This document shows, one piece after another, positions 8,234 through 16,686 of a stretch of DNA of 64,000 nucleotides; position 1 is the stretch's first letter, and every line of letters begins with the position of its first letter. The position numbers and the translations under genes are program-made. This stretch comes from Sphingobium sp. GTDB lineage: Bacteria > Pseudomonadota > Alphaproteobacteria > Sphingomonadales > Sphingomonadaceae. The notes under the pieces were generated by a model. That model was not told the DNA's origin, made no database searches, and was given only the letters and a program-made list of their open reading frames with translations. The stretch is from contig NZ_QFOA01000005.1 of NCBI RefSeq assembly GCF_003248505.1, positions 79,896 through 143,895 on the forward strand, written 5' to 3'.

Positions 8234-9025
8234 TTATGCATCGAAGCCGGGGGAGTGGCGCTGCGCCTTGCGGAGCGCGGCCTCCCAGACGAGATCGTAA
8301 TGCGACCGTGCGCCCTCGACGGGCTTGCGTTCGCGGGCGATCTGACGACGCACTTCTTCCTGCGCGGCTTCGGGGGCGATCAGCACATGGTCTCTGCCGA
8401 TCGAAAGGGTGCGCACCTGAGCCTTGCAGGCTTCCTCCAGATGATAGATGCCGCCGAACGCCTCGCCCGGGGTCTCGCCGAGCGCCAAGGTACCGTGATT
8501 GCGCAGCAGCATCACCTTGGTGTCGCCGAGGTCGGCGACGAGCCGGTCGCGTTCGTCGAGATTGAGCGCGACCCCTTCGTAATCATGATAGGACAGGCGC
8601 GGAATGAGCGCGAGCGCCCGCTGGTTGAGCGGCAGCAGCCCTTCGGCATGCGCGGACACCGCCATCCCGTCCGCGCTATGGAAATGCGCGATGTAATGCG
8701 CATCCTCCCGCGCGCCGTGGATCGCGGAATGGATGACATAGCCCGCATAGTTGATGCCATATTGGCTCTCGCCGATCACATTGCCGTCGAGATCGACCTT
8801 GACGAGGCTGGACGCAGTGATCTCTTCGAAAGTGAGGCCGAAGGGGTTGATGAGGAAATGATGGTCCGGCCCCGGCACGCGCGCTGAAATGTGGGTGTAG
8901 ATGAAATCGTCCCACCCATGGATGGCGGACAGGCGGTAGAATGCGGCGAGATCGACGCGCACCTTCCATTCCGCCTCGCTGACGCTGGAGCGGCTGAAAC
9001 GCGAATCCTTCAGAACGGTGGCCAT
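8234..9025 (-). CDS. class II aldolase/adducin family protein
   Basis: Cytoplasmic protein of 263 residues with the fold of fuculose-phosphate aldolase. The zinc-binding histidines are visible in HIAHFHSADG-like context (YIAHFHSADGMAV) and in LLRNHGTLALG, and the motif HGWDDFIYTHISARVPG starts the domain. Members cleave or decarboxylate short sugar-like acids, so this could process the carbon product left after C-S cleavage. The ATG follows AAAGGAG by seven bases. It sits between a sulfonate-binding protein and a monooxygenase gene, which is an unusual place for an aldolase; the substrate is unknown. Confidence 0.87.
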   Translation of the reverse strand: MATVLKDSRFSRSSVSEAEWKVRVDLAAFYRLSAIHGWDDFIYTHISARVPGPDHHFLINPFGLTFEEITASSLVKVDLDGNVIGESQYGINYAGYVIHSAIHGAREDAHYIAHFHSADGMAVSAHAEGLLPLNQRALALIPRLSYHDYEGVALNLDERDRLVADLGDTKVMLLRNHGTLALGETPGEAFGGIYHLEEACKAQVRTLSIGRDHVLIAPEAAQEEVRRQIARERKPVEGARSHYDLVWEAALRKAQRHSPGFDA

Positions 9026-9108
9026 GGCGAAGCTCCTTTAGGGGAAGAGTGTAGAAAGGCAGCGCCGCGCCGCCCAATGAGAATGTCTGATGCAATGGCG
9101 AGAAGCGC

Positions 9109-10074
9109 TCATGCCGGGAAGATGCCGGGATCGACGATGGATGCGACATCGATGCGCGCGGGCAGTTCGCCATCGGCATAGAAGCGATCGACGACGCGCT
9201 GGAGCGGGACGATGACGGCGGCATCGGGTGCGACCAGCACGCCGCGCTGGCGACGGGCCATGACATCCGCCACGGCGCGCGCGACCTTCGTCTGGCGAAC
9301 GAGGATGTCGGCATAGGCGTCGGGATGCTTCGCCGACCAGATCGCAGCCTTTTGCAGCCGCCCCATCACGTCGCGCAAAGCCGCCCGTTTGCCAGGGTCG
9401 TCGAGCGCCGCCTGAGACGCGGCGATGAGCGCATAGGGGCTGTTGATCCCCTCCCCATCGCGGATCAGCCGCGCGCCCGCCAGTTCGGCGGCGATCTGGT
9501 AGGTGCCGAAGGTCGCCCACACGTCGATCCGCCCCGCGGCGAAGGCCGCCGCCGCGTCGTTGGGCAGCATAAAGCCGATCTCCACCGCCTTGCGATCGAC
9601 GCGCGCTTCCTTGAGCGCTTCGATCAGCAGATAATGGGATATGCTGCCCCGCGCGCTGGAGACGATCACGCGGCGGCCCTTGAGGTCCGCGATCCGGCGC
9701 ACGGGCGAGCCCTTGGGCACGACGATGCCGATGTCGCGCGTAGAAAACTGCGTGCCCGCGACGATCTTGAGCGGTGCCTTGGCCGCAGCCGCGAGCACGA
9801 CCGGCAGGTCGCCTGCGGGCGCTGTATCGACCGCGCCTGCGTTCAACGCTTCCAGCAGGGGCGCGGCCCCGACGAAATTGGCCCATTCGATGTCGTAGGG
9901 CAGGTCCTTTAAGGCCCCGGCGCTTTCCGCCCGCGCCTGGAGGAGGTGGACCTGATCGCCGAGCACGAGCCTAGTCCGCCCCCCCTTGCCGCCCCCGCCA
10001 CATCCGGCAAGGGCGAGCGCAGCTACGCTGCCGAGGAAAGTGCGTCGATCAGAATGCAAGAGCGATCCGCCCAT
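9109..10074 (-). CDS. sulfonate-type ABC substrate-binding lipoprotein (first of three)
   Basis: Periplasmic binding protein of the SsuA/TauA group, 321 residues. The N-terminus has twin arginines (SDRRTFLGSV) followed by a hydrophobic stretch and the lipobox ALAGC, so it is probably a Tat-exported or Sec-exported lipoprotein. Family marks are PLLEALNAGAVDTAPAGD, KGSPVRRIADLKGRRV and RIDVWATFGTY. It begins 26 bases inside the end of the TBDR gene, so it is probably translated by coupling. It has no permease of its own; the SsuBC pair 7 kb upstream in the same operon is the only candidate partner in the window. Confidence 0.88.
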   Translation of the reverse strand: MGGSLLHSDRRTFLGSVAALALAGCGGGGKGGRTRLVLGDQVHLLQARAESAGALKDLPYDIEWANFVGAAPLLEALNAGAVDTAPAGDLPVVLAAAAKAPLKIVAGTQFSTRDIGIVVPKGSPVRRIADLKGRRVIVSSARGSISHYLLIEALKEARVDRKAVEIGFMLPNDAAAAFAAGRIDVWATFGTYQIAAELAGARLIRDGEGINSPYALIAASQAALDDPGKRAALRDVMGRLQKAAIWSAKHPDAYADILVRQTKVARAVADVMARRQRGVLVAPDAAVIVPLQRVVDRFYADGELPARIDVASIVDPGIFPA

Positions 10075-12643
10075 AATAATAGCCGCCTGCCGGATTGAAG
10101 GGGGACGGACCGTAATAGCCCTGCCCCGTCTGGGGATTGCCCGGCCCGTTGGTTTCGGGCCGCACGTCGAAGATGTTGGTCGCCCCCACCGAAAGGGTGG
10201 CGAAATGCGTGACCTTGGCGCTGATGCTGGCGTCGGTGATGATCTTGGCGCCGAAGGACCGGTCGTCGCCCGCCGCCGTGCGCTGCGTATAGGTGCCGTA
10301 CCGGGTCGCGGTCAGGCTGACGCCGACGATGCCCTTCGACCAGTTGACCGTGCTGACGAGTTTCGTGCGGGGCTGGATCACTTCCAGTTCGCCGATCTTG
10401 TCGCCGCCGAAAAAGGCCGATCCGGCTCCCAGCAGCGATGTGCCGTTGGCGGCGAACAGCTGCGAAGGGGTGTCGACCACATCGGTGACACTGGTTTTCG
10501 AATAGTTGAATGCCAGCGTGACGCCGATCTTGCCCAGATCGCCCAGCGAACGGCTATAGTCGGCGACGAGGTCGAAGCCCCTGGTTTCGGTATCGGCGGC
10601 GTTGATGAAATATTCCGCCTGCTCGATATCGGAAAGGCCGTTGGCGGCGAGGATCGCGGAGATGCCGGGGCCGAACAGGCGACCGGTCCGCTCGATCCGG
10701 TTGCGGATACGGATATAATAGCCATCGAGCGTGACAGACAGCGCGGGCGCCGGAGTGAAGACGAGGCCGAGGCCCGCATTCCACGTCTTTTCCGCCTTGA
10801 GCGGCTTTGCGCCCAATAGTTGCCCGACCGTCGAATCCGCCGTCACGAGCTTGGCGACGGTGGGGCGCAATTCGGTCTGCCCGGTCGCTGCGTTGAAGAA
10901 GGACGAAGTGCGCCCGTCGGTCTGCGCATAGCCGATCTGGGTCAGCGAAGGGGCGCGGAAACCCGTGCCCACAGTGCCGCGGATCGCGAGCGTCGGCGTG
11001 AGTTCGTACCTGCTGTTGAGCTTGAGGCCGATGGGGCTGCCCGAACCGTCGCTATAATGTTCGGCACGCACCGCAGCCCCGATATACCAGGCATCGGTGG
11101 GATAGAGGCCAAGATCGACATAGCCGGCATAGACCCGGCGACCGATATCCGCTTCGTCCGCCGGGGACAGGACGATGGCACCTTGCACCACGGGCGAGGC
11201 GATCTGGCCCACATTCCAGTCATATTGCTGGTCGCCGGGACGGAAGGTGTAAGTTGCGGGCCGATAGGCGAGCGGGTCCCCGGCGAAGGTGCGGAAGCGG
11301 TCGAGCCGATATTCGCCGCCCACCGAAATCTCCAGCGGTTTGGCAAGGCCGATATCGACGCTCCGGTGCAGGTCGATATTGTGCGTCCACTGGCGGAATT
11401 CGAAATTGGCAAGATCGGGCCATTGCGTCGGGCCGGTGGGGCCGAGCGAGGGGCGGATCGACAGCCTGGAATATTGGTGGCTGTAGTTGCGTCCGAAGGA
11501 GGACGACAGGTCATAATCCCATCCGGCAAGCGTCCCGCGCAGGCCGCCGACGAACTGGAAATCCTTCTCGTCGATATTGTTGAGCGGGTAATAACCGTCC
11601 GGGAACAGGGCCGTGAAATTGGCGGTGCTGTTGGGGCGCCGGAAATTGTTGCCGATCTGCGCGTCCCGCTCGCCATAAGTGCCGAAGCTGTAGAGCGTGA
11701 CATTGTCGGTCACCGGGAGTTCGGCATTATAGGCGAGGTTGAACGCCTCGATCTGCGGATCGCCATTATGCGCGCCGTCGCGGTTCCATTGCGCATTGCG
11801 GGCATTGGAGGCAGCCATATTCGCTTCCACCTGCGCTCGAGTGAGGCCGCTCGTCGCCACCACCCGATCGACGGTGCGACCGGCAGGCAGGCCGTAGATG
11901 TTGGTATCGGTCGCAGGCAGGTTCCACCACGACCCGCCCCGCCTGCGGATATCGCCGCTCAGCGTCAGGAAACCGCCATCGTCGCCGATCCGCGTGCCAT
12001 AGCGGATCGTGCCTTTCCAGCTATCGGGATTGCCGTCCGCGTCGTAGAGCGTGCCATAGGTGAAATCGCCGCTCAGCCCCTCCTTCTTCGCCAGCTGGAT
12101 ATTGATGACGCCCGCAATGGCGTCGGTGCCATATTGGGCGGCGGCGCTGTCCTTCAAAACTTCGATCCGGTCGATGGCGCTGGTGGGGATAAGGTCGATG
12201 TCCACCGGGTTCGCGCCCGACGTGTCGGTGGGCGAATTGTTGAGAAACGCGCCGTTATGCCGCCGCTTTCCGTTGACCAGCACCAGCGTGTAGGCCGGTG
12301 CGAGGCCGCGATTGGAAACCGGGCGGCCGATGGAAAAGACACCGGCGTTGGTCGCGCCGAAATTGAGCGAGGGCAGCAGCTTCGTCAGCGCTTCGCCGAA
12401 TTCCGCCGAGCCGGTCGCTTGGAGCTTTTCCGCGCCGATGACGTCGATCGGCGCGGGGCTTTCCGCCACGGTGCGGGGCGCGCCGCGCACGCCGGTTACG
12501 ATGATCGTGCCCGCGTCGGCGGCCCCTGCGTCCGCCGGTTGAGCGAGCGCAGCGACGGTCTGCGCTCCGGCGGGCGAGACAGCGATGGCGACAGCTGAAA
12601 CGACTGTCGGTGCGAAAAAGGCTGATCGTCTGGTCATGGTCAT
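10049..12643 (-). CDS. TonB-dependent receptor in the sulfur operon
   Basis: Outer-membrane transporter of 864 residues. There is a signal peptide ending near SPAGAQ, a TonB-box-like GTIIVTG near residue 48, a plug domain (about 55-180) with NGKRRHNGAF and IDRIEVLKDSAAAQYGTDAI, and a large beta-barrel ending in the aromatic strand YYYGRIALAF. The plug type (NGKRRH, AAQYGTDAIAGVINI) belongs to receptors not associated with siderophores. No STN signalling domain is present. It sits between two SsuA-like proteins in the same operon, which argues that it brings an organosulfur compound across the outer membrane. The start has GGGGGA seven bases upstream. Confidence 0.93.
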   Translation of the reverse strand: MTMTRRSAFFAPTVVSAVAIAVSPAGAQTVAALAQPADAGAADAGTIIVTGVRGAPRTVAESPAPIDVIGAEKLQATGSAEFGEALTKLLPSLNFGATNAGVFSIGRPVSNRGLAPAYTLVLVNGKRRHNGAFLNNSPTDTSGANPVDIDLIPTSAIDRIEVLKDSAAAQYGTDAIAGVINIQLAKKEGLSGDFTYGTLYDADGNPDSWKGTIRYGTRIGDDGGFLTLSGDIRRRGGSWWNLPATDTNIYGLPAGRTVDRVVATSGLTRAQVEANMAASNARNAQWNRDGAHNGDPQIEAFNLAYNAELPVTDNVTLYSFGTYGERDAQIGNNFRRPNSTANFTALFPDGYYPLNNIDEKDFQFVGGLRGTLAGWDYDLSSSFGRNYSHQYSRLSIRPSLGPTGPTQWPDLANFEFRQWTHNIDLHRSVDIGLAKPLEISVGGEYRLDRFRTFAGDPLAYRPATYTFRPGDQQYDWNVGQIASPVVQGAIVLSPADEADIGRRVYAGYVDLGLYPTDAWYIGAAVRAEHYSDGSGSPIGLKLNSRYELTPTLAIRGTVGTGFRAPSLTQIGYAQTDGRTSSFFNAATGQTELRPTVAKLVTADSTVGQLLGAKPLKAEKTWNAGLGLVFTPAPALSVTLDGYYIRIRNRIERTGRLFGPGISAILAANGLSDIEQAEYFINAADTETRGFDLVADYSRSLGDLGKIGVTLAFNYSKTSVTDVVDTPSQLFAANGTSLLGAGSAFFGGDKIGELEVIQPRTKLVSTVNWSKGIVGVSLTATRYGTYTQRTAAGDDRSFGAKIITDASISAKVTHFATLSVGATNIFDVRPETNGPGNPQTGQGYYGPSPFNPAGGYYYGRIALAF

Positions 12644-12724
12644 GGTCCCCCAAATGTCAGGGGGGCTTTATTTTCTATCGTTTTTGTTGATAAATAAATT
12701 CGGCGCGAGATCGTTGATCTTCCC

Positions 12725-13696
12725 TCAATTGACAGCCGCGCCGCCGCCGAAGCTGGTGTCGAACGCGCCCGCCGCGTCGCGGGGATGCTTGACGAAGCCC
12801 GCTCTTTCGAACCGGCGGGTGATGTCGCGTTCGTGCGCGACCACGGTCTTGTCGATGGGACGGGACACGCGGTTATTGCGGTCGAAACTCGCGCGGGCGA
12901 TGTCGAGCGGCAGGCCCGTTTCCTTCGCCAGCACCTGCGCGAACGCGTCGGGATGGGCGCGCGCCCAAGCGACGGCCCGCGCTTCGCGTTTCAGGAAATC
13001 GGCGAGCAGGGCGCGCTTGGGACCGATCGAGTCGGCATAGGCGATGTCGATATAGAGCGGCAGGCCGTAATCCTTTGCGTCCACGACCGCCCGGGCGCCT
13101 TCCTTGACGGCGACGTTGGTGTAGGGCGTCCAGGTCGACCATGCGTCGATGGCGCCGCTGTCGAAGGCGGCCTTCGCGTCGCCGGGCGGAAGGAAAGTGA
13201 TACGTACCTTGTCCGCCGGAATGCGGGCGCGTTCGAGCGCCTGCAACAGCAGATGATGGCCGATGGAGCCCCGCGTCGTGGCGACCGACCGTCCGACCAG
13301 ATCCTGCGCGGTGCGGATGGGCGATCCGGTCTTCACCAGTACGGCGAGCGCTTCGGGCGCCTGGTTGACGGGAGCCTGCACCGCGATCGCCTTGACGGGG
13401 CTGCCGCTCTGCCAGGCGAAGATGAAGGGCGCGTCGGCGGCGAGGCCCAGGTCCGCCGCGCCGCCGCCGACCGCCTCCAGCAAAGGCTGAGCGGCGGGAA
13501 ATTCGGACCATTCGACCTTGTAGGGCGCGCCTTCCAGAGCGCCCGAGGCCAGCATCATCGCCTTCACCTGCCCCTTCTGGTTGGCGACGCGCAGGACATG
13601 ATCGTCGCCGCGCGAAAAGGTCGCGGCGGCAAGGCCAAGGCCCGCCACCGCGACAAGAGCCGTCGACAGGAGGACGACAGACTTCTTTTTCGCCAT
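12725..13696 (-). CDS. sulfonate-type ABC substrate-binding protein (second of three)
   Basis: SsuA-like periplasmic binding protein of 323 residues. Unlike the other two in the region it has a plain signal or anchor, MAKKKSVVLLSTALVAVAG, with no lipobox cysteine. The domain has EWSEFPAAQPLLEAVGGG, ADLGLAADAPFIFAWQ, a TTRGSIGHHLLLQAL helix and AIDAWSTWTPYTN, all typical of aliphatic sulfonate binders. The gene lies four bases after the SsuD-like gene and 81 bases before the TBDR, in one operon. It is the binding protein closest to SsuBC in gene order and the most likely main partner of that permease. Confidence 0.9.
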   Translation of the reverse strand: MAKKKSVVLLSTALVAVAGLGLAAATFSRGDDHVLRVANQKGQVKAMMLASGALEGAPYKVEWSEFPAAQPLLEAVGGGAADLGLAADAPFIFAWQSGSPVKAIAVQAPVNQAPEALAVLVKTGSPIRTAQDLVGRSVATTRGSIGHHLLLQALERARIPADKVRITFLPPGDAKAAFDSGAIDAWSTWTPYTNVAVKEGARAVVDAKDYGLPLYIDIAYADSIGPKRALLADFLKREARAVAWARAHPDAFAQVLAKETGLPLDIARASFDRNNRVSRPIDKTVVAHERDITRRFERAGFVKHPRDAAGAFDTSFGGGAAVN

Positions 13697-13699
13697 CGA

Positions 13700-14788
13700 T
13701 CAGCCTGCCAGCGCCAGGCGACCCGCGTCGCGCTCGGCCACTTTGGCGCGGACGAGCGGCAGCAGTTCGCGGCCATAGAGGACCGAATCGCCCAGCGGAT
13801 CGAAACCGCGGATCAGGAAATGATCGATGCCGATGTCATAATAATCGAGCATCGCGTCCGCGACCTGTTCGGGCGTGCCGACAAGGCCGGTGCTGTTGCC
13901 CTGCGCGCCGGTGAGCGCGGCGACGCCTGTCCACAGCCGCTTGTCCTGACGGTTGGCGCTGGCGGTTTCGAGCAGGCGGAGCGATCCTGCATTAGGCGGG
14001 CGATGGCCGCTGAGCGGCAGGCCAGCCGCAACCCGGTTTTCGCGCACCTGTTCCTCGATCTCGGCTGCGCGCCGCCATGCCGCTTCCTCGGTGTCGGCGA
14101 TGACCGGGCGCAGCGAGAGCGAGAAACCGGGATTGCGGCCGAAGCGCGCGGCGGATCGGCGTACGGCGCGCACCGTGTCCTGCACGGCGGCGAGCGTTTC
14201 GCCCCAGAGCGCGTAGACATCGGCATGGCGGCCCGCCACTTCGATCGCCTCGTCCGACGATCCGCCGAAGAAGACGGGCAGATTGTCCGGCTTGATCGCG
14301 CTGAACGCCTGGCGGATGTCGTAATAGCGGCCCTGATGATCGAACGGATGGGATGCCGTCCATTCCTGCCGCAGCACGGTCAGATATTCGTCGGTCCGCG
14401 CGTAGCGTTCCGCCTTCACGGTCCGCGTGTCACCGTCGCGCGCCATTTCCTCGTCCGCGCCGCCGGTGATGATATGAACGGCGACGCGCCCGCCCGATAG
14501 TTGGTCGAGCGTGGCAAGCTGCCGCGCGGCGACCGTGGGCTGAGTGAAGCCGGGACGGTGCGCCACGAGGAAGCCGAGCCGGGTGGTGCGGGCGGCGGCA
14601 TGGGCAGCGACGATCTGGCTTTCGGGGCTGTTGGAGCCGAAGGGGATGAGGACGCGGTCGAAGCCTCCCTCCTCCTGCGCCTTTGCCGCTGCGTCCACAT
14701 AGTCGATGTCGAGCGCGCGGCTGCGCACCGCCGCCTGCGTTTCGGACCCGTTGTTGAAGCCGATATAGCCGATGAACCTGACGCTCAT
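13700..14788 (-). CDS. SsuD-like FMNH2-dependent alkanesulfonate monooxygenase
   Basis: LLM-fold monooxygenase of 362 residues. It carries the SsuD/SfnG group features: FDRVLIPFGSNSPESQIVAA, LVAHRPGFTQPTVAARQLAT, LSGGRVAVHIITGGADEE and the dimer-side segment KPDNLPVFFGGSSDEAIEVA. Such enzymes break the C-S bond of alkanesulfonates or dimethyl sulfone to release sulfite, using reduced FMN. No SsuE-type reductase is found nearby. A strong AGGGAGGA lies before the ATG. It fits directly with the SsuBC importer and SsuA proteins of the operon. Whether the substrate is a sulfonate or a sulfone cannot be settled from sequence. Confidence 0.87.
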   Translation of the reverse strand: MSVRFIGYIGFNNGSETQAAVRSRALDIDYVDAAAKAQEEGGFDRVLIPFGSNSPESQIVAAHAAARTTRLGFLVAHRPGFTQPTVAARQLATLDQLSGGRVAVHIITGGADEEMARDGDTRTVKAERYARTDEYLTVLRQEWTASHPFDHQGRYYDIRQAFSAIKPDNLPVFFGGSSDEAIEVAGRHADVYALWGETLAAVQDTVRAVRRSAARFGRNPGFSLSLRPVIADTEEAAWRRAAEIEEQVRENRVAAGLPLSGHRPPNAGSLRLLETASANRQDKRLWTGVAALTGAQGNSTGLVGTPEQVADAMLDYYDIGIDHFLIRGFDPLGDSVLYGRELLPLVRAKVAERDAGRLALAG

Positions 14789-14812
14789 GACGCGTCCTCC
14801 CTTGCTAGAAGA

Positions 14813-16075
14813 TCAGATGACGAAGAAGCCGTGGGTGCCGTCGCGCTCCAACTGCGCGACAAGGCCATATTCCCAGTCGAGATAGGCCTGCATCGCGGCG
14901 GCCTTGTTATCGGTGCCTTCATAGGGGCGCTTGTAGCGGCCCTCCGGGCCACGGGGCGGCGGGGCGCCGTCCGACCCGCGCTCCAGCGCGACCGCCGACC
15001 AGTCGACGTCGAGCACATGGACGTCCCATCCCAGCTGTGCGAGCCAGGATGCGGTCATGTCGGCGCGCACGCCGGTGGGATCGGTCACGACGATGCGTGC
15101 GCCGCGCACCGGGGCGTTATGGTCGGTTTCCTGCACCAGCTGGCCGCCCTGCGCATTGCGAAAGCCCGGGAGATGGCCGCTTTCATATTCGCGCGGCTGG
15201 CGCACGTCATAGAGGTAGAGCGTGCGTGCGGTGTCCGCCCTGAGCGCCTCCAGCTCATCCCAGCCGATGCGTTTCACGCCTGCGCGATAGGCGACGTCGC
15301 GGGCGTGGATGCGCGCTTCCTGCGTTGCGGCGGCGTCCACCTCCGGCGCGGCGCGGGTCTGGCCGGTTTCAAGCTCCTGCCCCGCCAGCGTCCAGCCGAT
15401 GGTGCCGTTGCGAAGGGCATAGACCCTGTTGGGGACGCCTGCGTTCACCAACGACTGCGCACCGATGATCGACCGGGTGCGGCCTGCGCAGTTGACGATG
15501 ATCGTGGTGTCGGGATCCGGCGCGACGGTGCGCGCGTGCAACGCAAGCTCCGCGCCCGGCACGCTGGTGCCGGTGGGGATGCTCATCGTATGATATTCGT
15601 CGTAACGGCGGGCGTCGAGAATGCGAATGTCGGCCTTTTCGCGGATCAGCGCCTGCACTTCCTCGGCGGGAAGGCTGGGGGTGTGGCGGCGATGTTCGAC
15701 CAGTTCGCCGAACGCCTTGCTGTAACTGTTCACGTCCTCGAACAGTTCGTATCCCGCGCCGCGCCAGCCCGAAAGGCCGCCCTCCAATTCCCGCACGTCG
15801 GTGTAGCCCAGCGCCTCCAGCCGGACGGCGGCCTTGCGCGCGAGCCCTTCGCCATCGTCGTAGACGACAATGGGCGTGGCAAGCCGCGGGATGCGCCAGC
15901 GCGCTTCCTCGTCGATGCGGCGCAGCGGGATCTGTGCGGCAAAGAGCGGGTGCCCCTGGGCGAACTCATGCTCCTCCCGCACGTCGATAAGCGCGATTTC
16001 GCTGCCGATCAGCAGCGCGCGGCGGATGTCCTGCGGGGTCGATAGCTGGATACGGGAAAGCGTGTCGGTGGTCAT
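14813..16075 (-). CDS. multi-rhodanese sulfurtransferase
   Basis: Cytoplasmic protein of 420 residues made of three rhodanese-like modules: about 10-125, about 140-260 and about 280-390, each opening with a xxLxDVRxxxE or LDARRYDEY element (IALIDVREEHEFAQGHP, RILDARRYDEYH, LYDVRQPREYESGHLPG). Only the second has an obvious active loop, VNCAGRTRSIIG, with a cysteine; the first has VYDDGEG and the third VTDPTGVRADM, so they look inactive. Rhodaneses carry persulfide sulfur between thiols and acceptors. The ATG overlaps the stop of the thiol dioxygenase gene (ATGA), so the two proteins are made together, which suggests linked handling of reduced sulfur. Confidence 0.88.
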   Translation of the reverse strand: MTTDTLSRIQLSTPQDIRRALLIGSEIALIDVREEHEFAQGHPLFAAQIPLRRIDEEARWRIPRLATPIVVYDDGEGLARKAAVRLEALGYTDVRELEGGLSGWRGAGYELFEDVNSYSKAFGELVEHRRHTPSLPAEEVQALIREKADIRILDARRYDEYHTMSIPTGTSVPGAELALHARTVAPDPDTTIIVNCAGRTRSIIGAQSLVNAGVPNRVYALRNGTIGWTLAGQELETGQTRAAPEVDAAATQEARIHARDVAYRAGVKRIGWDELEALRADTARTLYLYDVRQPREYESGHLPGFRNAQGGQLVQETDHNAPVRGARIVVTDPTGVRADMTASWLAQLGWDVHVLDVDWSAVALERGSDGAPPPRGPEGRYKRPYEGTDNKAAAMQAYLDWEYGLVAQLERDGTHGFFVI

Positions 16076-16686
16076 GGCTGTCTCGATCTGTCCCAGAGGT
16101 TGGGGATGACGCGATTGGCGTATCCCGAGATGAAGGATTTGGACGTGCCGTCGGGCGCATAGGTCGCGCGCTCCACCGCACCGATGTTCGCGCCATAGAC
16201 GTGGATACTGACGGAGGGGCGGTCGGCAAGGGCGTTGGTCACGCGGTGGATGTCCCCGCCGCGCGGCGAGAAGGCGTCCACCGTGCCTGCCTGCAACAGC
16301 TCCTCTCCCTCCGCCACCAGCGCGCCTGACGGCGCGCGGCGGAACCGCTCCACCTTCTCGGCCCCGCGCAGCACGCCGACGAGGCCCCAGACGCTGTGAT
16401 CGTGGATCGGGGTCGACTGGCCCGGCCCCCACACGAAACTGACGACACTGAAGCGTTCGCGGCTGTCGCAATGGAGGAGATATTGCTGGTAGCGGTCGGG
16501 ATCGGGCCGGGCGAAGGCGTCGGGCAGCCATGCGTCGTCGGCGATCAGGCGCGCAAGGAGCGCGCTGCCGCTGTCCAGGATCGCTCGTTCGTCGCGCGTG
16601 GCGGCGAGAAGATCGGCGAAGGCCGTCACGAAACCGCGCAGGCGCGCCGTGTCCGTCGGGCGTTCGAGGGCGGCGAGTGCCGTCAT
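16072..16686 (-). CDS. cysteine dioxygenase-family thiol dioxygenase
   Basis: Cupin enzyme of 204 residues that uses non-haem iron to oxidise a thiol to a sulfinate. The iron ligands are His95 and His97 in STPIHDHSVWG and His147 in GGDIHRVTN. The cysteine that crosslinks to tyrosine in animal enzymes is absent, as in most bacterial members, which include cysteine and 3-mercaptopropionate dioxygenases. The substrate is therefore open. Both ends overlap neighbours by four bases (SsuB upstream, rhodanese downstream), so it is embedded in the importer operon. It may turn a thiol by-product into a sulfinate for further desulfonation. Confidence 0.87.
   Translation of the reverse strand: MTALAALERPTDTARLRGFVTAFADLLAATRDERAILDSGSALLARLIADDAWLPDAFARPDPDRYQQYLLHCDSRERFSVVSFVWGPGQSTPIHDHSVWGLVGVLRGAEKVERFRRAPSGALVAEGEELLQAGTVDAFSPRGGDIHRVTNALADRPSVSIHVYGANIGAVERATYAPDGTSKSFISGYANRVIPNLWDRSRQP

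Noticed and set aside
6862..8565. 567-codon plus-strand frame opposite the DszA-like gene
   Set aside because: Shadow frame; the opposite strand has motifs, a ribosome site and operon context.
10820..14500. Plus-strand frames of 571 and 592 codons opposite the sulfur TBDR, second binding protein and SsuD-like gene
   Set aside because: Antisense to a tightly packed operon; composition typical of mirror frames in GC-rich DNA.
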